From Magnaporthiopsis rhizophila (lineage: Eukaryota; Ascomycota; Sordariomycetes; Magnaporthales; Magnaporthaceae), in contig PYSS01000001.1 in NCBI GenBank assembly GCA_003049465.1, positions 357,646 to 421,645 on the forward strand: a stretch of DNA of 64,000 bases, read 5' to 3'. The notes under the pieces are model-generated. The model saw nothing but the letters and a program-made list of their open reading frames with translations. It had not been told where the DNA came from and ran no database searches. The number at the start of each line of letters is the position of its first letter. Positions within the stretch are counted from its first letter, which is position 1. A program made the position numbers and the translations under genes. Below are positions 10,186-22,177 of the stretch, piece by piece.

Positions 10186-13100
10186 TTACTGCTCCTTCTT
10201 TGCAGTCGTGACAGCGCGCGTTGTCTTCTGCATGAAGAATTGGCGCTCGATCAGCTTGAGGACCTCATCAATGATACTATGCATGAATTGTCAGCAAAAA
10301 CCGTTACGACGCAAGAAAAAGGTGGAGGATTGGATAGCAAGTCGAGAGACGTACATGACCGGAGCGCTGATATATAGCACCGCCTTCCACTCGAGCCAGT
10401 TGAGAGGAAGGATCGAGAAAAGGGTCTGCAGAACCGGGGTGTACAGCAGAGCAAAGTGCAGCGCCATGGACAGACCGATGGCGTAGACAAGAATCATGTT
10501 CTCCCAGAGGGGGAGGGTGAGCAGCGACTCGCTCGAAGACAGCGCGTTCATGGCGTTGAACATCTCAATGACCACCAGGATGGACAGGGAGACGGTGGAC
10601 GCCGACTTGGCCATGTCATTGGTGAACATGGAGCAGCCGATCTCGGGGAACTGCGATGAGCAGCGGTGGAAGTTGGACAGCTGAGAGAAGGTGATCTGCG
10701 GGCCCTCCGGGTTGTACATGAACCACCAAGCGTAGCCGGCCACGGTGGCCAGGCCGACATAGGTGCCGATGATCAGGTAGCGGAAGAACAGCCAGCCGCC
10801 GATCAGTGGCTCGTCGCGCTTGCGGGGCCGGCGCCTCATGATGTCGTGGTCCGGAGGGTTGAACGACAAGGCTGTGGCAGGAAGACCGTCGGTGACCAGG
10901 TTGACCCAGAGGAGCTGCACGGGGATCAGGGCCTCAGGCATGCCGAGGGCCGCCGTGAGGAAGATGGAGACAACTTCGCCGATGTTGGACGAGATCAGGT
11001 AACGGATGAACTGCTGGGTGTTGTTGTAGATGGAGCGGCCTTCCTCAATGGCAGACTCGATGGTGGCAAAGTTATCATCAGCGAGAACCATATCGGCAGC
11101 CAACTTCGAGACATCAGTGCCGGACCCCATGGCAACGCCAATGTCGGCCTTCTTCAGAGCGGGAGCGTCGTTGACACCGTCACCAGTCATGGCAACAACC
11201 TCGCCGAGCGACTGCAGAAGATCAACCAGCTTGGACTTGTGGCTCGGCTCGACACGGGAGAATAGCGACGCATTCTTGGCTGCCTCGAGCTGCTCGCTCG
11301 GGCTGAGGTTGTCAAACTCCCTGCCGGTGAAGCTCTTGCCTTTGAGGTCCTCAAACTCGCCAAATACTCCGATCTGGCGGCAAATGCTCTCAGCCGTGTT
11401 GCGGTTGTCGCCAGTGATGACAACGACACGGATGCCTGCGCTCTTGCACTGCTTGATAGAGCCAGCAACCTCGGGCCGCGGGGGGTCGAGCATAACGGCC
11501 AAGCCCAGGAGAGTCATGTTCTGTTCCAGCTGCGCATACTCGGACGTCGACTTGGCCTTCTGGATCAGCGGGTGGCTAGAAACATCGTCAACGGCCGCCA
11601 GGGCGATAACACGGAGGCCGCGGTTGCCGCATTCAACAACTTCCTTGAGGAGCAGATCGGAAAGCTTCTTGTCGAGCGGAACCTTCTTGGCATCGGCGCC
11701 AACAAGCGTGTGCGTGCAGCGCTCCATGATAGACTCGGGCGCACCCTTGACCAGGAGCCGGGGGTCACCGCCGTTCTTGACTAGGACAGACATGCTCTTG
11801 CGGTCGCGAGAGAACTCATAGGTGGCGAGGCGCTGGTTGTTCTTCTCGTACCAGGCGCTGGCGTAATGAACGCGATCCTCGGGGTGGCATTCCGGGGGCG
11901 GGCAAGGTCCAAGCTTCTCAACCAGAACACGGAGGGCGCCCTCGGTGGGCTCACCGACGATGGAGTAAGCGCCAGAGCGGGAATCGTAGGCAATACGGGC
12001 ATCGTTGCAAAGGGCGGCGACCTCGGCCATGCGCCTGACCGTGGCAGACTGCTGGGGCACATCCCGGATAACCTTTCCGCCCCGGCTGATGTCGCCGCGG
12101 GGAGCAAAAGTAGTGCCTTCGACATCCAGCTCCTCGAAATCCGAGCCGTCTTCCTTGATGTAGGCGAGCTTGCTCACGCTCATCTGGTTGGTAGTCAGGG
12201 TTCCGGTTTTGTCAGAGCAGATGACGCTGCAGCTGCCTAGGGTCTCGACCGAGGGCAGGCTCCTGACGACGGCGTTCTTGGCAGCCATCTTACGCGTTCC
12301 CAAGGCCAGGCAAGTTGTGATGACGACGGCCAAGCCCTCAGGAATGGCGGCGACACCGAGCGAGACGGCGATCTTGAGGTAGTAGATGGCACCCTTGGTC
12401 CAGTTACCGTGACTGGGATCCTTGAAGTGAGGAATGTTGATGAGCCAGACGAGTACGCAGATGACGGTGATGACCTTGGCCAGCTGGTCGCCGAAGTCGT
12501 TGAGCTTCTGCTTCAGCGGCGTGGGCTCCGAGATCTGGGCTGAGATGCTCTCGTGAATGTCGCCGATGGCCGTGTTGGGGCCCGTCAGAACCACGACCGC
12601 CTTGGCGCGGCCGGTCACGACGGTGGTGCCCGAGAACAGCATGTTGACCTGATCCTGCTTCACGGCACGCTCATCTTTGACCACGGCGGATGCATCCTTG
12701 CCCACGCTCTCGCTCTCTCCGGTCAGGATAGCCTGGTCAACGGCGAAGCTGTTGCTATGAATGGACAGCAGGCGGCAGTCGGCGGGGATGCGGTCGCCGA
12801 CAGAGACGGAGATGATGTCACCGGGGACTAGATCTTCAGCCTTGACGCGCGACACCTGGCCACCGTTGCGCACGACGTTGGCTTCGTTGGCCGAGTATTC
12901 TTGGAGAGCCGCAATGGCCTTCTCCGCACTGCTCTCCTGAGAGACTCCGACGACGGCGTTGAGGATGAGGATGGTGAGAATCTGGAGCGAAAAAAGACAC
13001 GCGCATTATTAGCAAGCCATTCGCAAAAATAGCGTCTTTTCCATCGACATTGTTGCCAGATTTGTCTGTTGGACGGGCAGGCTAGCACTTACGACGGCAG

Positions 13101-13496
13101 GATCGACAAATGCGCTCCAGCCCTCCTCCTCTTCAAAGAGTGCGAGGACGAACGACACGGCAGCCGAGCCCAGAAGGATGATGACCAGCTGGTCTTTGAA
13201 CTGCTCTAGGATGAGCTCCCATAGGGGAGTTGGCGGCTCCTCGGGTATGGCTATATCGAAAGGCTTCTGGTTAGCAGGCCGCGCGGGTGTGTCCCATGCT
13301 TTGAGCGTCAGCTGGGAGGCGGCGCAAGAGAGCCAGCCAGACTCCCGCTGCGCGGAGGAGGGTCAATGCGATTCTCACCATTCTTGCCGTGCTTGGCTCT
13401 TAACTCGACGACCTGGTCCTCCGTCAAGCCAGCCACGGGGTCTACGCCGAGGCTAGCAACGACCGAGTCGGTCGAATGCGTGAAGGCGTTTTCCAT
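10186..13496 (-). CDS. nca-1: SERCA-type P2A Ca2+-transporting ATPase
   Basis: Four exons, 13379-13496, 13093-13250, 10355-12981 and 10186-10276, encode 997 residues, the length expected of SERCA pumps. The protein starts MENAFTHSTDSVVASLGVDP (cation-ATPase N domain). It carries the actuator motif TGES near residue 179, PEGL (about 306-309) in the fourth membrane helix, the phosphorylation motif DKTGT with Asp349, and the hinge TGDGVNDAPALKKADIGVAMG. These match animal SERCA residue for residue in the ion-binding helices. The family pumps Ca2+ from cytosol into the ER or Golgi lumen. The last intron (GTACGT…GCATAG) splits IISAPV from the tail IIIDEVLKLIERQF; reading through it adds a false end. 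The start at 13496 is chosen because only from there does the conserved N terminus begin. The subtype resembles Neurospora NCA-1, from memory. Confidence 0.95.
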
Positions 13497-15119
13497 TTGC
13501 TTCTTGCTATTCTTGCTGAGGCGATCGCATTCAGGGCGGGTGAGATTTGAGCGGAAAGGTGAGGCTGAGTGAGACCTGGGCTTTACTTCTGCTCCCTCGG
13601 CGGGCAAGAACCAGGTTCTCAAGGAGAAGAGGAAAAAAAAAAAAAAGCTAGGTGAACCCCCAGGGCCAAGTGTCTAGTCCTTACTTAGTCTGGTCTTCTT
13701 TGTTGCTTACGTGTGTGACGACAAAACAATGCCTCACTTCCAGACGAGGCGCAATGTGGTGAACCGTAGACAGGAAGGAGAATGGAAGCAAGAAAGAAAA
13801 GTTGGCGGCAGGATCAACGCCGAGGGGGGGAAAAATGTACCCCAAAGCTGGACGCAAGTGAAGGACAGAATGGATACGCAGAGTCAAGCTTCCCCAGGCA
13901 AGTTGCGTCGTCGGCCTTTCAAAAACGTGTTAACTTCCAATGGTTGGAAGCGCCGCCCCGCCCAATTGGAATGCTGGAAGCGCGTGTAGCCCGCCCCAGG
14001 CCCAGTGCGGAATTGCGGCTCATGGCCCGCAGGCGTGGATTGGAACCCCCCCCCCCACCCTGACTCCATCGAACTTCCTATGTGGAGCCAGCTTCTAGTG
14101 CCTGGCCCGGTTCCGGCCAACAGCCTCCACACAGTATGGGAGAGGGTGAGATCTACCTTGCCATCTTGCCATGCTTGCCCTGCGTTTACGTTCATATTGC
14201 TGTCCTTTTCGCATGCCGTTTCCACAATGACTGCATCGGGCTTGCAAAGCAAACGCCCGTGCGCCCAGATCCATGACCTTCCACCGAGGTCCCACAACGG
14301 CTCTCGGCACTGACACCGAAACATTTTTGTTGCTTACAGAGCGGAGACAGCGTGTGCTCGGCCCGTCTCTCTGAGTGGCCGGATCCTGTCTCCAATCGGG
14401 TAGGGCCAGCTGGACAAGTCTGACGCGTGAGTCGGCCTCCGGCTTGCGCAAGTCATAGAGTATCACCTGGGACGCCCGTTGTTATGTAACATTATCTCCT
14501 TTCCGGGGGGTCTCTGCATCCTACTGCTGCCGTAGGATGTCCCTTTTAAACAGGTATGTAGAATGGCTCTCTCCTTTGCTAGTGCACGTAGCCAATTCAA
14601 AATCCGAACCAGTCCAGACTCTTATTGAGAGGATAGTTAGTGCAGGCGACATCGAGCTAATTAGGTGGCCACCAGCCTCGACTAAGGCTGCCGTGCTTCT
14701 GGCGTCAAATGTGGGGATCCGCCTTTCCATGTGTTTTGCAGCTGCGAACGCGACACGAAAGCGCCACCGCATGGGTCTCGATTTGTATGGCCCCATACTT
14801 TGCGCCACCAGTATCACTTTATAACCTATTTCAACTCTTTCTTTCTCCATGCACTGCATTTAATTCTTACTTGTATCCGATGATTTCTTCGCAGAAGGTT
14901 TCCGAAGGTATTGAGATCTTAAACATTTCGGCAGCTACTGTTGAAGCCCGCGAATTTGGGGGTAACCCGGGGAAAGTGGGTCGTACCATTCAACCCCAGG
15001 TCCCTCGAGTCCCTGGGGTGATGTGACAATGCTTCATTATTTGGCTGCAGGTCGAAAACGAATGAAAAAAAAAATGAAAAAAAAAGAAAAAAAAAAGAAA
15101 AAAAAAAGAAAAAAAAAAG

Positions 15120-15192
<73 letters not shown>

Positions 15193-15860
15193 NNAAAAAA
15201 AAAAAGGAAAAAAAAAGTAGACTTTGTCTAGCCTAGCTGTAGGCCACAGTTACGCACACATAGCGGGGAAAGGCGGTATCTGCCGCCAATCAACGGATAC
15301 TGCTCGTTCCTCAGATGCAAGTTTGGTGTATCTCGGCGTTGCCGAATCGGCTGCGGGGACCATTTACGTAGACCCGGTGACATCATTGTCCTAATCTCGA
15401 TGAACATGCCGAGTACCCAAACAAAAGGCATTAAGACCAACTTCGTGCCTCGCGCCACCACCATCTCGGCCGCATAAGAATAAGTGAATGGTCGTTCTGG
15501 GCACAGACTAAGCTCGTCAGACACCGAGATTTCTCCGGTTAGGGGCATATATGCGTATTCTGGCAAAGGTTGGTCAAATAGGTTGATTTTACGTGTGTGG
15601 AGTGGATTATATCCTCTCTCATCAGGATGCCGCGCAATTCAGAGCAACCTTGGTATCATTTTGATTAACTAGAATATCTCCCACCCGCGATCGCCGTTCC
15701 ATCCCATCTCATGCCCACAACTCCTAAGACGCCTCTGTACGAACAAGAGAGGTACCGCTAAGCTTGGCAAGTATACAAATGAGCTCGCAGATTCGAACCC
15801 CATTACATAGCAAAAAGAAAACAAGAAACTGTCGCCAGACAGAAATAGCATGTCCTTTCG
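13497..15860. other. Gene-poor, AT-richer intergenic region
   Basis: This holds the Ca2+-ATPase promoter on its left and the SEC10 3' region on its right. Between about 14480 and 15660 the base composition drops visibly below that of the flanks and contains only short frames (plus 14537-14824, minus 15228-15566) that I cannot assign. A poly-A tract with an assembly gap sits at 15065-15216. It may be an old inserted or decayed sequence; nothing in it is recognisable. Confidence 0.5.
15065..15216. repeat. Long poly-A tract with a two-base assembly gap
   Basis: About 150 nt are almost pure A, interrupted at the left by single G or TG bases at intervals that lengthen toward the right, and by NN at 15193-15194. 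The true length is unknown. Such a tract can be a microsatellite or the tail of a retroposed sequence. Confidence 0.9.
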
Positions 15861-18505
15861 TCACAGCCCCGCAAGCACGCTCTGGATGCCGATGCTGCTT
15901 GCGTCGTCTCTCCGCTGTACGTAGGCCTTGAAATCCGCCTTGAGCAGTTTTTTCCCTTGGCCCCCCGGACCCGAGCCCAGACCTCTCGATTTCTCCTTGA
16001 GCGCCTCGGGCCCGATGATGAAGAGGTAGCCAACTTCGGTAAGAACCTCGACGATGTTCTCCACTTCCTTGGTCAGCGGCCAAGCCTTGAGCGTCGACAC
16101 GTACTTGGAGATGTCCTTGGTCACCATCAGACCACCCGTCGCATTGACGGAGAACTTTTTGAAATGGTCGAACAGGAGCTTCTGTATCGACAGCGCAAGC
16201 TCGCTGCTGAATATTTCCAGATTGTGTCCGTCCACGCTGTTCTTCGACAGCGATGCGACCTTGTCCAGAAAGGTGCAGATCCCGAGGCAGGTGGGCGACT
16301 GAAGCGAGTCCATAATCCCTTCGTCCTTTGGGCGGAAGTCTGTCTTTTTCTGGTTCGCCAGCGACTTGGTGACCCAGTTGACCACCACATCCAGCGTGCT
16401 CTTCATGACTGCGTTGGTCTTCTTCTCGATCGACTCGATCCCAGACCTGGCGTGCGCCTCCATGCCCCGGCGCACCGTGGTGTTGGATTCGGCAAGCCGG
16501 ATCAGGACCGTGTTGATGAAGCGGTTCATTATGTTGGTGATGAAAACAGCCGGCCGTATCTTGGGCAGATATGATAGATCCGGTTCGGTCTTGATGTTTT
16601 CCTGTGATGTCGCCTGGTCGAGAGCGGCGTCGAGGGCTGTCTCCACGTACATCTGTCCCATGGTAGCCAACAGGAGGTTAAGAAGCATGTTGACGTCTTT
16701 TGGCGTCTCGGCGGCCGTCCCGATCTCCAGAGTCCTGCGGACACTTTCGGCAAGCCACGTCATCATCCGCTTCGCGTTGGCGACGCTGAGGACACCATCT
16801 TCCTCTGACACCTCGATTTCGTTTTTCTTGTCGTCGTCCTGTATCCCGGCAACCCGAAGCATCATGGCCTTTTGCGTTGGCGTCAACTCGGACGAGTCAA
16901 GCTTCTCCATGTATGCATCTTTAGCAGACTGGAGCAGCTGGTTGCCTTGCTGGGCGATGGCGGCCATGAAACCACTCGGCGCCTTCTTCCTCCTTGAATG
17001 GTAAACGGTAAATTTGAAGAGCAGGGAGCTGTTCAACTCCTCCAAGCTCTTTTTCTCTCGGTCGATATACGAGTTCCCCACAAGATATGGAACGAACAGC
17101 TCTTCCAGCTGCTGCTCCAATGCTTGCGCGACGGGAGCCGTGCACGGCTCGGGGTGTTCGGTCAGTCCATGTGTTTTGAGATCTTCCACAAGCGCATTGA
17201 TGTAGTTGCGCGACGCGTGCAGCGTGCGCAGAAAGGCCAACGAGGAGACGGTGCTGGCCTTCTCCAAAACTATCTCGAGTCGCTGCTGGATGGACTGCTG
17301 AAACACGCGTTGAATGAACTTGATCAAGACGGTTTCGTAGTATGGGAAGGCCCGTTTGATGATGAAGGACTCTTCCAGCATGACGATTTTGACCTCGTCG
17401 ACGAGGGACTGCAGGCTCGATTCGACGCCAGGAGGCTCCGAATCCGGATCTGCCAGCAGGTCCCACATCTCACTATCGACTGTCACCTCGTCTGTAATCA
17501 GCTGATCTCTGTTGATGAAGAATTGGTGCTGGTTGACGAAGACGGCTATGACACTCGCGCCACCGTTGAAGTCGTGCAGCACCCTGGCGCACTCCATCAT
17601 GTTCTCAAAGTTTTGCCGGCGGTAGCTGTTGTTGAACTGCGTCAGGAGGTCTTGCTCCAACGTCTCGGAGAACTTCTCCAGCACCTCTCTGGTGTTGAAC
17701 TTCCGGCTATTCCCGGCCACTCCGTTGGTGACGCCATTGCCACGGAAGCCGTTCGTCTGGCCCCACGAGGTCGGATCCAGCCTCTGGCTGATGCGCATCA
17801 ACTGACGGGCGATGACGGCACATCGTACCTTGTTCTCGGCGCCGCCTTGCCTCTGGATATCCTGCAGCGAGGTGAGCTCGCCCGTCTCCGTAACTTCCAC
17901 CCAGCACTGGATCAGGAAGTTGGCGTCCTGCGCCCGTCTCCTCTTCCTGTCCAGTTCCTCGAGCTTTTCGCCGATCTGAACGGCAATATTGCCGCCGCCA
18001 TCGGACCTGCCCGTCCTTTCGGAACCGTTGATGGCGTTTGGGTTGTTGAGGGAGAGATCGAGTGCTTCAAACTGGGTCATGGACTGATCCAGCTTGCGGC
18101 CTAGAGTGTCGAGAGTCTGGTCGTGCTGGATCTCGGCTCGTCTCACTTGCGACAGAATCTCGGACTCCTTTGCTTGCAGCTCCTCAGACAGAGAGCTCAG
18201 CTGGGATAGCGAGTCTGTGAGCAGGCATGGACGGTCAGTGACATGTGCGTTTTTCTTTTCCACAGCAGGGGCCACAACCCGGCATGTTTCAAACGGGGGG
18301 ACGCACTTTCAAAAGTCCTGATTAGGGGTTTCGGATCGAATGGCTGGTGTGCAGGCCCGGATCGGCGGTTGGCAGGGACGGCATTTTCGGCGAGGCCATC
18401 GACAAAGTCGCGGACGATAAAGTCCTTGCTCGAGAAGTCGTCGAGGCTGAAGCTGGGACCCGTCGGGAAAAGAGCCTTGGAGCCCGAGGACGAAGCCCTC
18501 TCCAT
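15861..18505 (-). CDS. SEC10: Exocyst complex subunit Sec10
   Basis: Two exons, 18307-18505 and 15861-18214, encode 850 residues. The intron begins GTGCGT and ends CTCACAG, with a CTGAC branch site. The join gives PLIRTFENSLSQLSSLSEEL, which is the conserved Sec10 N-terminal coiled-coil entry. Following blocks such as SEILSQVRRAEIQHDQTLD, LGRKLDQSMTQFEALDLSLN and VRCAVIARQLMRISQRLD fit fungal Sec10. The exocyst tethers secretory vesicles to the plasma membrane at growth sites such as hyphal tips; Sec10 is one of its eight rod subunits. The start is set at the ATG 18505 (MERASSSGSKALFPTG), the first true ATG of the frame. NUS1 diverges from it across 838 bp. Confidence 0.93.
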
Positions 18506-19343
18506 TTGGAACCTCAACCGAAGCCCCGACTACCGGCGTCCCATGGAAAGGCAGCAGCTATGTCCCGCCAAGAAGACGGTGGTCAACAACGAGGGGCGGA
18601 TAGAGCACGGCCAGGAACGTATTCGGTATCTCTGGCGCGGGGGAGGACTCTGGTTCGACGCGGCGGGGGCGGCGCGCAGGGAAGATGGGATTCGGTAGGG
18701 CTGGCGGGATGGATCGTGAATCTCGCACGACCAAGATGGCGGGCGGTTGCTGCGCCTTTCCCAATGGAAGCTGCGCAGAGGCCAAGGATGGGCGGTCGTT
18801 TGTCGTCGACTGTTAGTCGCGGATTCGTAGTGTCGTGCGTGGACAGGTGTGGCTGCGAGCAGCTGGGAGACGTGATTGGGCCAGCCCCTTGAGTGTGACC
18901 GCGCTATAAGTGGGTGAAGGGCGGTGAAGCGGGGCAAGGAGACCACCGAGGCTGCTGGTGGCTGCCCTCATTCGATATTAGCGCAGGCAGGTACCCCTGG
19001 TCTGCGACGGCCAAGAGCCAAGGACACCTCATGCCACAGCTTGCTCCAATTGATGTCAAGGCCGGAGGATCCATGAACTTGGTCTGACATTGCACCACCT
19101 TGGAAGTAGGTTGGACGGCATGGCATCCCATCATGCTACGTAACTCCCGCAGCCCATTCTTTAAGATCTCGCTCGTTTCATTTCTTGCCAATTCATCTCT
19201 ACTCACACGCGCAGGCATTTGCATCCCCCTGGACCAGAGCTCCCAGTCGTCACTTTGCGCAATTTCCTGATCCGTCTACCACCTCTTCTTCCTTACCTGC
19301 ACCTGGAGGGCTGCCCGGCACTGCCTCCTCTTCTTCCCTGAAC
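18506..19343. promoter_or_regulatory. Divergent promoter between SEC10 and NUS1
   Basis: Two genes for the secretory pathway face away from each other across 838 bp. A TATA-like CTATAAG sits at about 18903-18909. The frames in the region (for example minus 18530-18946) look like chance. No further motif is convincing. Confidence 0.5.
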
Positions 19344-20576
19344 ATGCCCAGGAAGGCTGAGGATACTGCCCGCTACCGGCGCGATGACCAGGCCGGTGGC
19401 AAGTTGATGACCGCTCAGGAGCGGCTCAAGCTGATCGAGGTAAGCTCGAGCTCCCGTCAGTCCACGGGCTGGGCTGCAGGGGTTTCCACGCACCCCAACG
19501 TCATGTCCCGGAACGCAGCCGCAGAACTGACACTCGCTCGCGCGCTGGCGCATACGCACATATAGCCATATCTCCCTAAGAGGCCCGCGGACACTCTCGA
19601 TGCAAGGAGCAAAGCTAGGCGCCCGTCGGTCCTCGGAGTTCGTCGCTTCCTCGCCAACCAGCTGCACCTGTTCTTCTATGTCTTGATCCATACGGTTTTC
19701 TCCCTCTACATTAGGAGTCGACAGGTGTACCATTTCCTGAAGGACCGGACGCGTTCTATTCTGTCGTACCACCACCACACTCCAGAGATCATCGAGGGTG
19801 ACGTCAAGGGTCTCCAGAGGATCCCCAAGCATCTGAGCGTAATCTTGCGCCTGGACGACAGTGCGAGAGGTGCTTCTGAGCTTGAGCGGTTGGTCAATGA
19901 GGTTGCCGACATTGCTGCCTGGTGCGCATGCGCTGGGATTCCGCTACTCTCTGTCTATGAGCCAACAGGTGCGTTTTCCTCCTTCTCTTTTATGGCGTCG
20001 CTGGCTCCATCACATGCTGCTCCAACCAGGCCTAGGCCCCGAAACGTGCGAGGCTGTTCTAACTCTAAGCGTCTTGTCCTTGCAGGAGTCCTGAAGGGAT
20101 ACATGCCCCAAGTGCACCGCGTCGTCTCGCAGAAACTCGCAGCCTACTACGGACGGAATCACCCGGCCCTGACGCTCCAGGCGCCACACACACAGGCCAT
20201 CGAATCGGCCCCGCTCGCCGAGAATGTTGGCAGCCAGGACGCTAAGCATCTCACGGTTCTTCTGCTATCGACCGAGGACGGGCGTGATTCGATCGTCGAC
20301 CTGACCAAGACGCTGACGGAGATGGCACAGCGGTCTAAGATGTCGCCTGCCGATATAAGCATCGACCTCGTCGATGCGGAGCTGTCGGAAAGCGTTATGG
20401 GCGAGCCCGATCTCCTCATCCTCTTTGGCCCCCACGTCGAGCTCCAGGGCTATCCCCCGTGGCAAATCCGCCTGACCGAGGTCTTCCACGTCCAGGACAA
20501 CCAGGGCGTGGGGTACCAGGTCTTCCTTCGCGGCCTGCAGAACTACGCCAACGCTAAGATGCGATTTGGCAAATAG
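19344..20576 (+). CDS. NUS1: Dehydrodolichyl diphosphate synthase complex subunit Nus1
   Basis: Three exons, 19344-19439, 19566-19968 and 20086-20576, encode 329 residues. Donors are GTAAGC and GTGCGT; acceptors are CATATAG and TTGCAG, with CTGAC and CTAAC branch sites. A hydrophobic stretch, FLANQLHLFFYVLIHTVFSL, near residues 60-80 is a probable ER-membrane anchor. The C-terminal half is a cis-prenyltransferase-like fold with HLSVILRLDD, CAGIPLLSVYEPTG and DLLILFGPHVELQGYPPWQI. It ends YQVFLRGLQNYANAKMRFGK, where RFG matches the C-terminal RxG motif that Nus1/NgBR subunits contribute to the active site. Together with a Rer2-type partner it makes dehydrodolichyl diphosphate for protein glycosylation. 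Its stop lies 106 bp from that of the AlkB gene on the other strand. Confidence 0.93.
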
Positions 20577-20682
20577 TAGATAGGTGTCTCGACGTTCTGG
20601 AGCTAGAAGCGCGCACAGCGTACCTGTGCATATAGACTTAGATGCATACCCCACTGACTGCCTCGCCGTCACTACTCTTTCA

Positions 20683-21819
20683 TTACTTATACTCGCGCAT
20701 TTCCTTACCAGCCCTGTCCCACAAGTACATAGCGCCATTGCCAACATTGTAGTTGTAGTAGTTGTCTGTTCCAGCCTTGACCATGGTTCTCCGAAAGGTG
20801 ATGTTGATCCGGCCCCCGTCCATCTGGTTCTTCCCCGTACGTTTGGGGATTGAGTGTAGCCAGTTGGCTTGCGTCTTTCCCCTCATTAGGATCATGTCCC
20901 CGCTGGCCAGGGGAAGCTTCAGCTGCGCCGCTTCGAGGGCCTTTCCGTTTCGATTTTCCGCTCCAGGCGCGACTGGTTTGTGCTTTAGCAAGAAATCCCT
21001 TTGAGCTCCAAGGCTCAATGAGGCTATGGCCGGGTCAGGACCAAGGAAGCGCTCGTCGTCGCTGTGGAAAGAGATACTATCCGCCCCAGACGCGTAGTAG
21101 TTGACAAGGCAGAAGTTGAAACTGCAGTCGGTGGCGGCCTCGCATGCCACGCGGAGGTCATCGAGGCACTTGGGGATCGGCCGCGGCGCATACCTCGCAT
21201 ACGCGCCTGGGGGGACCTCCACATCTGTCTTCGCATCGACCACGTTTCCACGCTCGTCGAAACGGCTTGTGTCGTCCAGGCCAAATACGGTCGTGTATCT
21301 GCGGGGCAGCAACCAGAGGTTAGGTAGGTTCGCGAAGCGGGAACGGCGCTCAGGTGGCATAGGTAGGTACCTACCTGGGCGTGCGGATATGGGTCTGGAT
21401 GCCGCCCCGCTTGATGTCATACTCAACCCTGTAGAAGGGAAGGGTTGCCCTCAGAAACTCAAAGAGCTCCTTGGATGCGCGCGGGGGGATATATGGCTGG
21501 AAATAGAGCAAGTCCAGTTCCGGCCGGTCATTGATGATCCGCGGTGGTTTGGCGGGCAGGGACCCGAGCTCTAGGCCGATAGCCCGTGGGAGTTCGGGGA
21601 TTGGGAGCGGATAGGTTGGATGCTCGGAGTACTGTACATCCTCGACCTGGTATTTTGGCGGCTTAGCATTTTATTTCGTGTTATTTTTTTTTTTTTTTTT
21701 TTTTTTTTTACGCAGGCCGGTACCTCACTTACACGTTTCTGATCCCCGACTTCCTCGACCTTTCGCTGCTTCTTGGAGGCTGAGGGGAAGAAAGAGTCGA
21801 TGGTGCGCTTCTTGGACAT
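20683..21819 (-). CDS. AlkB-family 2-oxoglutarate/Fe(II) dioxygenase, ALKBH2/3-like
   Basis: Three exons, 21733-21819, 21375-21661 and 20683-21298, encode 329 residues. Donors are GTAAGT and GTAGGT; acceptors are GCTAAG and CCGCAG. Iron ligands are visible as His203 and Asp205 (SISFHSDDERF) and His273 (NWLHSIPK). Arg288 and Arg294 in GRINITFRR are the co-substrate arginines. NFCLVNYYASGADS, IASLSLGAQRDFLLKHK and SGDMILMRG fit the ALKBH2/3 type, which repairs N1-methyladenine and N3-methylcytosine by oxidative demethylation. Exon 1 is short, basic and begins MSKKRTIDSFFPSASKKQRK: KRTIDSFF resembles a PCNA-binding PIP box and KKQRK a nuclear signal, which fits a nuclear repair enzyme. Intron 1 contains a 26-nt poly-A run in the sense direction. 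DNA versus RNA substrate is inferred, not seen. Confidence 0.9.
21684..21709. repeat. 26-nt homopolymer (T on plus strand) inside AlkB intron 1
   Basis: A pure T run on the plus strand, A in the sense of the AlkB gene, makes up about a third of its 71-nt first intron. Exact length may be affected by sequencing of homopolymers. Confidence 0.9.
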
Positions 21820-22177
21820 TGTGGTTGATTTCTGTCTGGTGCTATGATACCAACAACGCAGCATCGATCGATATTACAGCTTTAGCATATAAGTAAAATA
21901 GAAGCGTAAACTCAAGGGGGCTTCTACTTGACCGCCGGAACGCCATTACACCAGCCGTCTCAGAAAGTGACATCATCACTCATTCAATCGCCCTAGTCTC
22001 AGCCTTGTGCTTTGTGAAAAGCTGTGATTGGCCTTGTCAGCAGCACTGAACGATGGCTGAAGTTTGATGTGGGTCCAAAACCATCCGGGCTTGCCTCACT
22101 CAGTTGGCTGCTTGGGCGCTCATGACTCTTCTGCTGTCGAGGTCCAGTCTGTATCCCCTCACCCCCACAGCTTTGCG
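21820..22177. promoter_or_regulatory. Divergent promoter between the AlkB gene and TRM5
   Basis: Only 358 bp separate the two start codons, so both genes probably share this promoter. The TRM5 frame stays open leftwards to an ATG at 22067, so part of this may be coding if that upstream start is used. Confidence 0.6.

Noticed and set aside
14537..14824. 95-codon plus frame in the AT-richer block
   Set aside because: Its opposite strand is equally open (14521-14859) and no family is recognisable; noted only as part of the possible insertion.
15228..15566. 112-codon minus frame beside the poly-A tract, with a hydrophobic centre
   Set aside because: It faintly suggested a membrane or oxidoreductase fragment, but no motif could be confirmed and no exon joins to it.
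15780..15800. GATTCGAACCCC, T-arm-like on the minus strand
   Set aside because: The preceding 72 nt on that strand run into the SEC10 coding end and do not fold as a tRNA.
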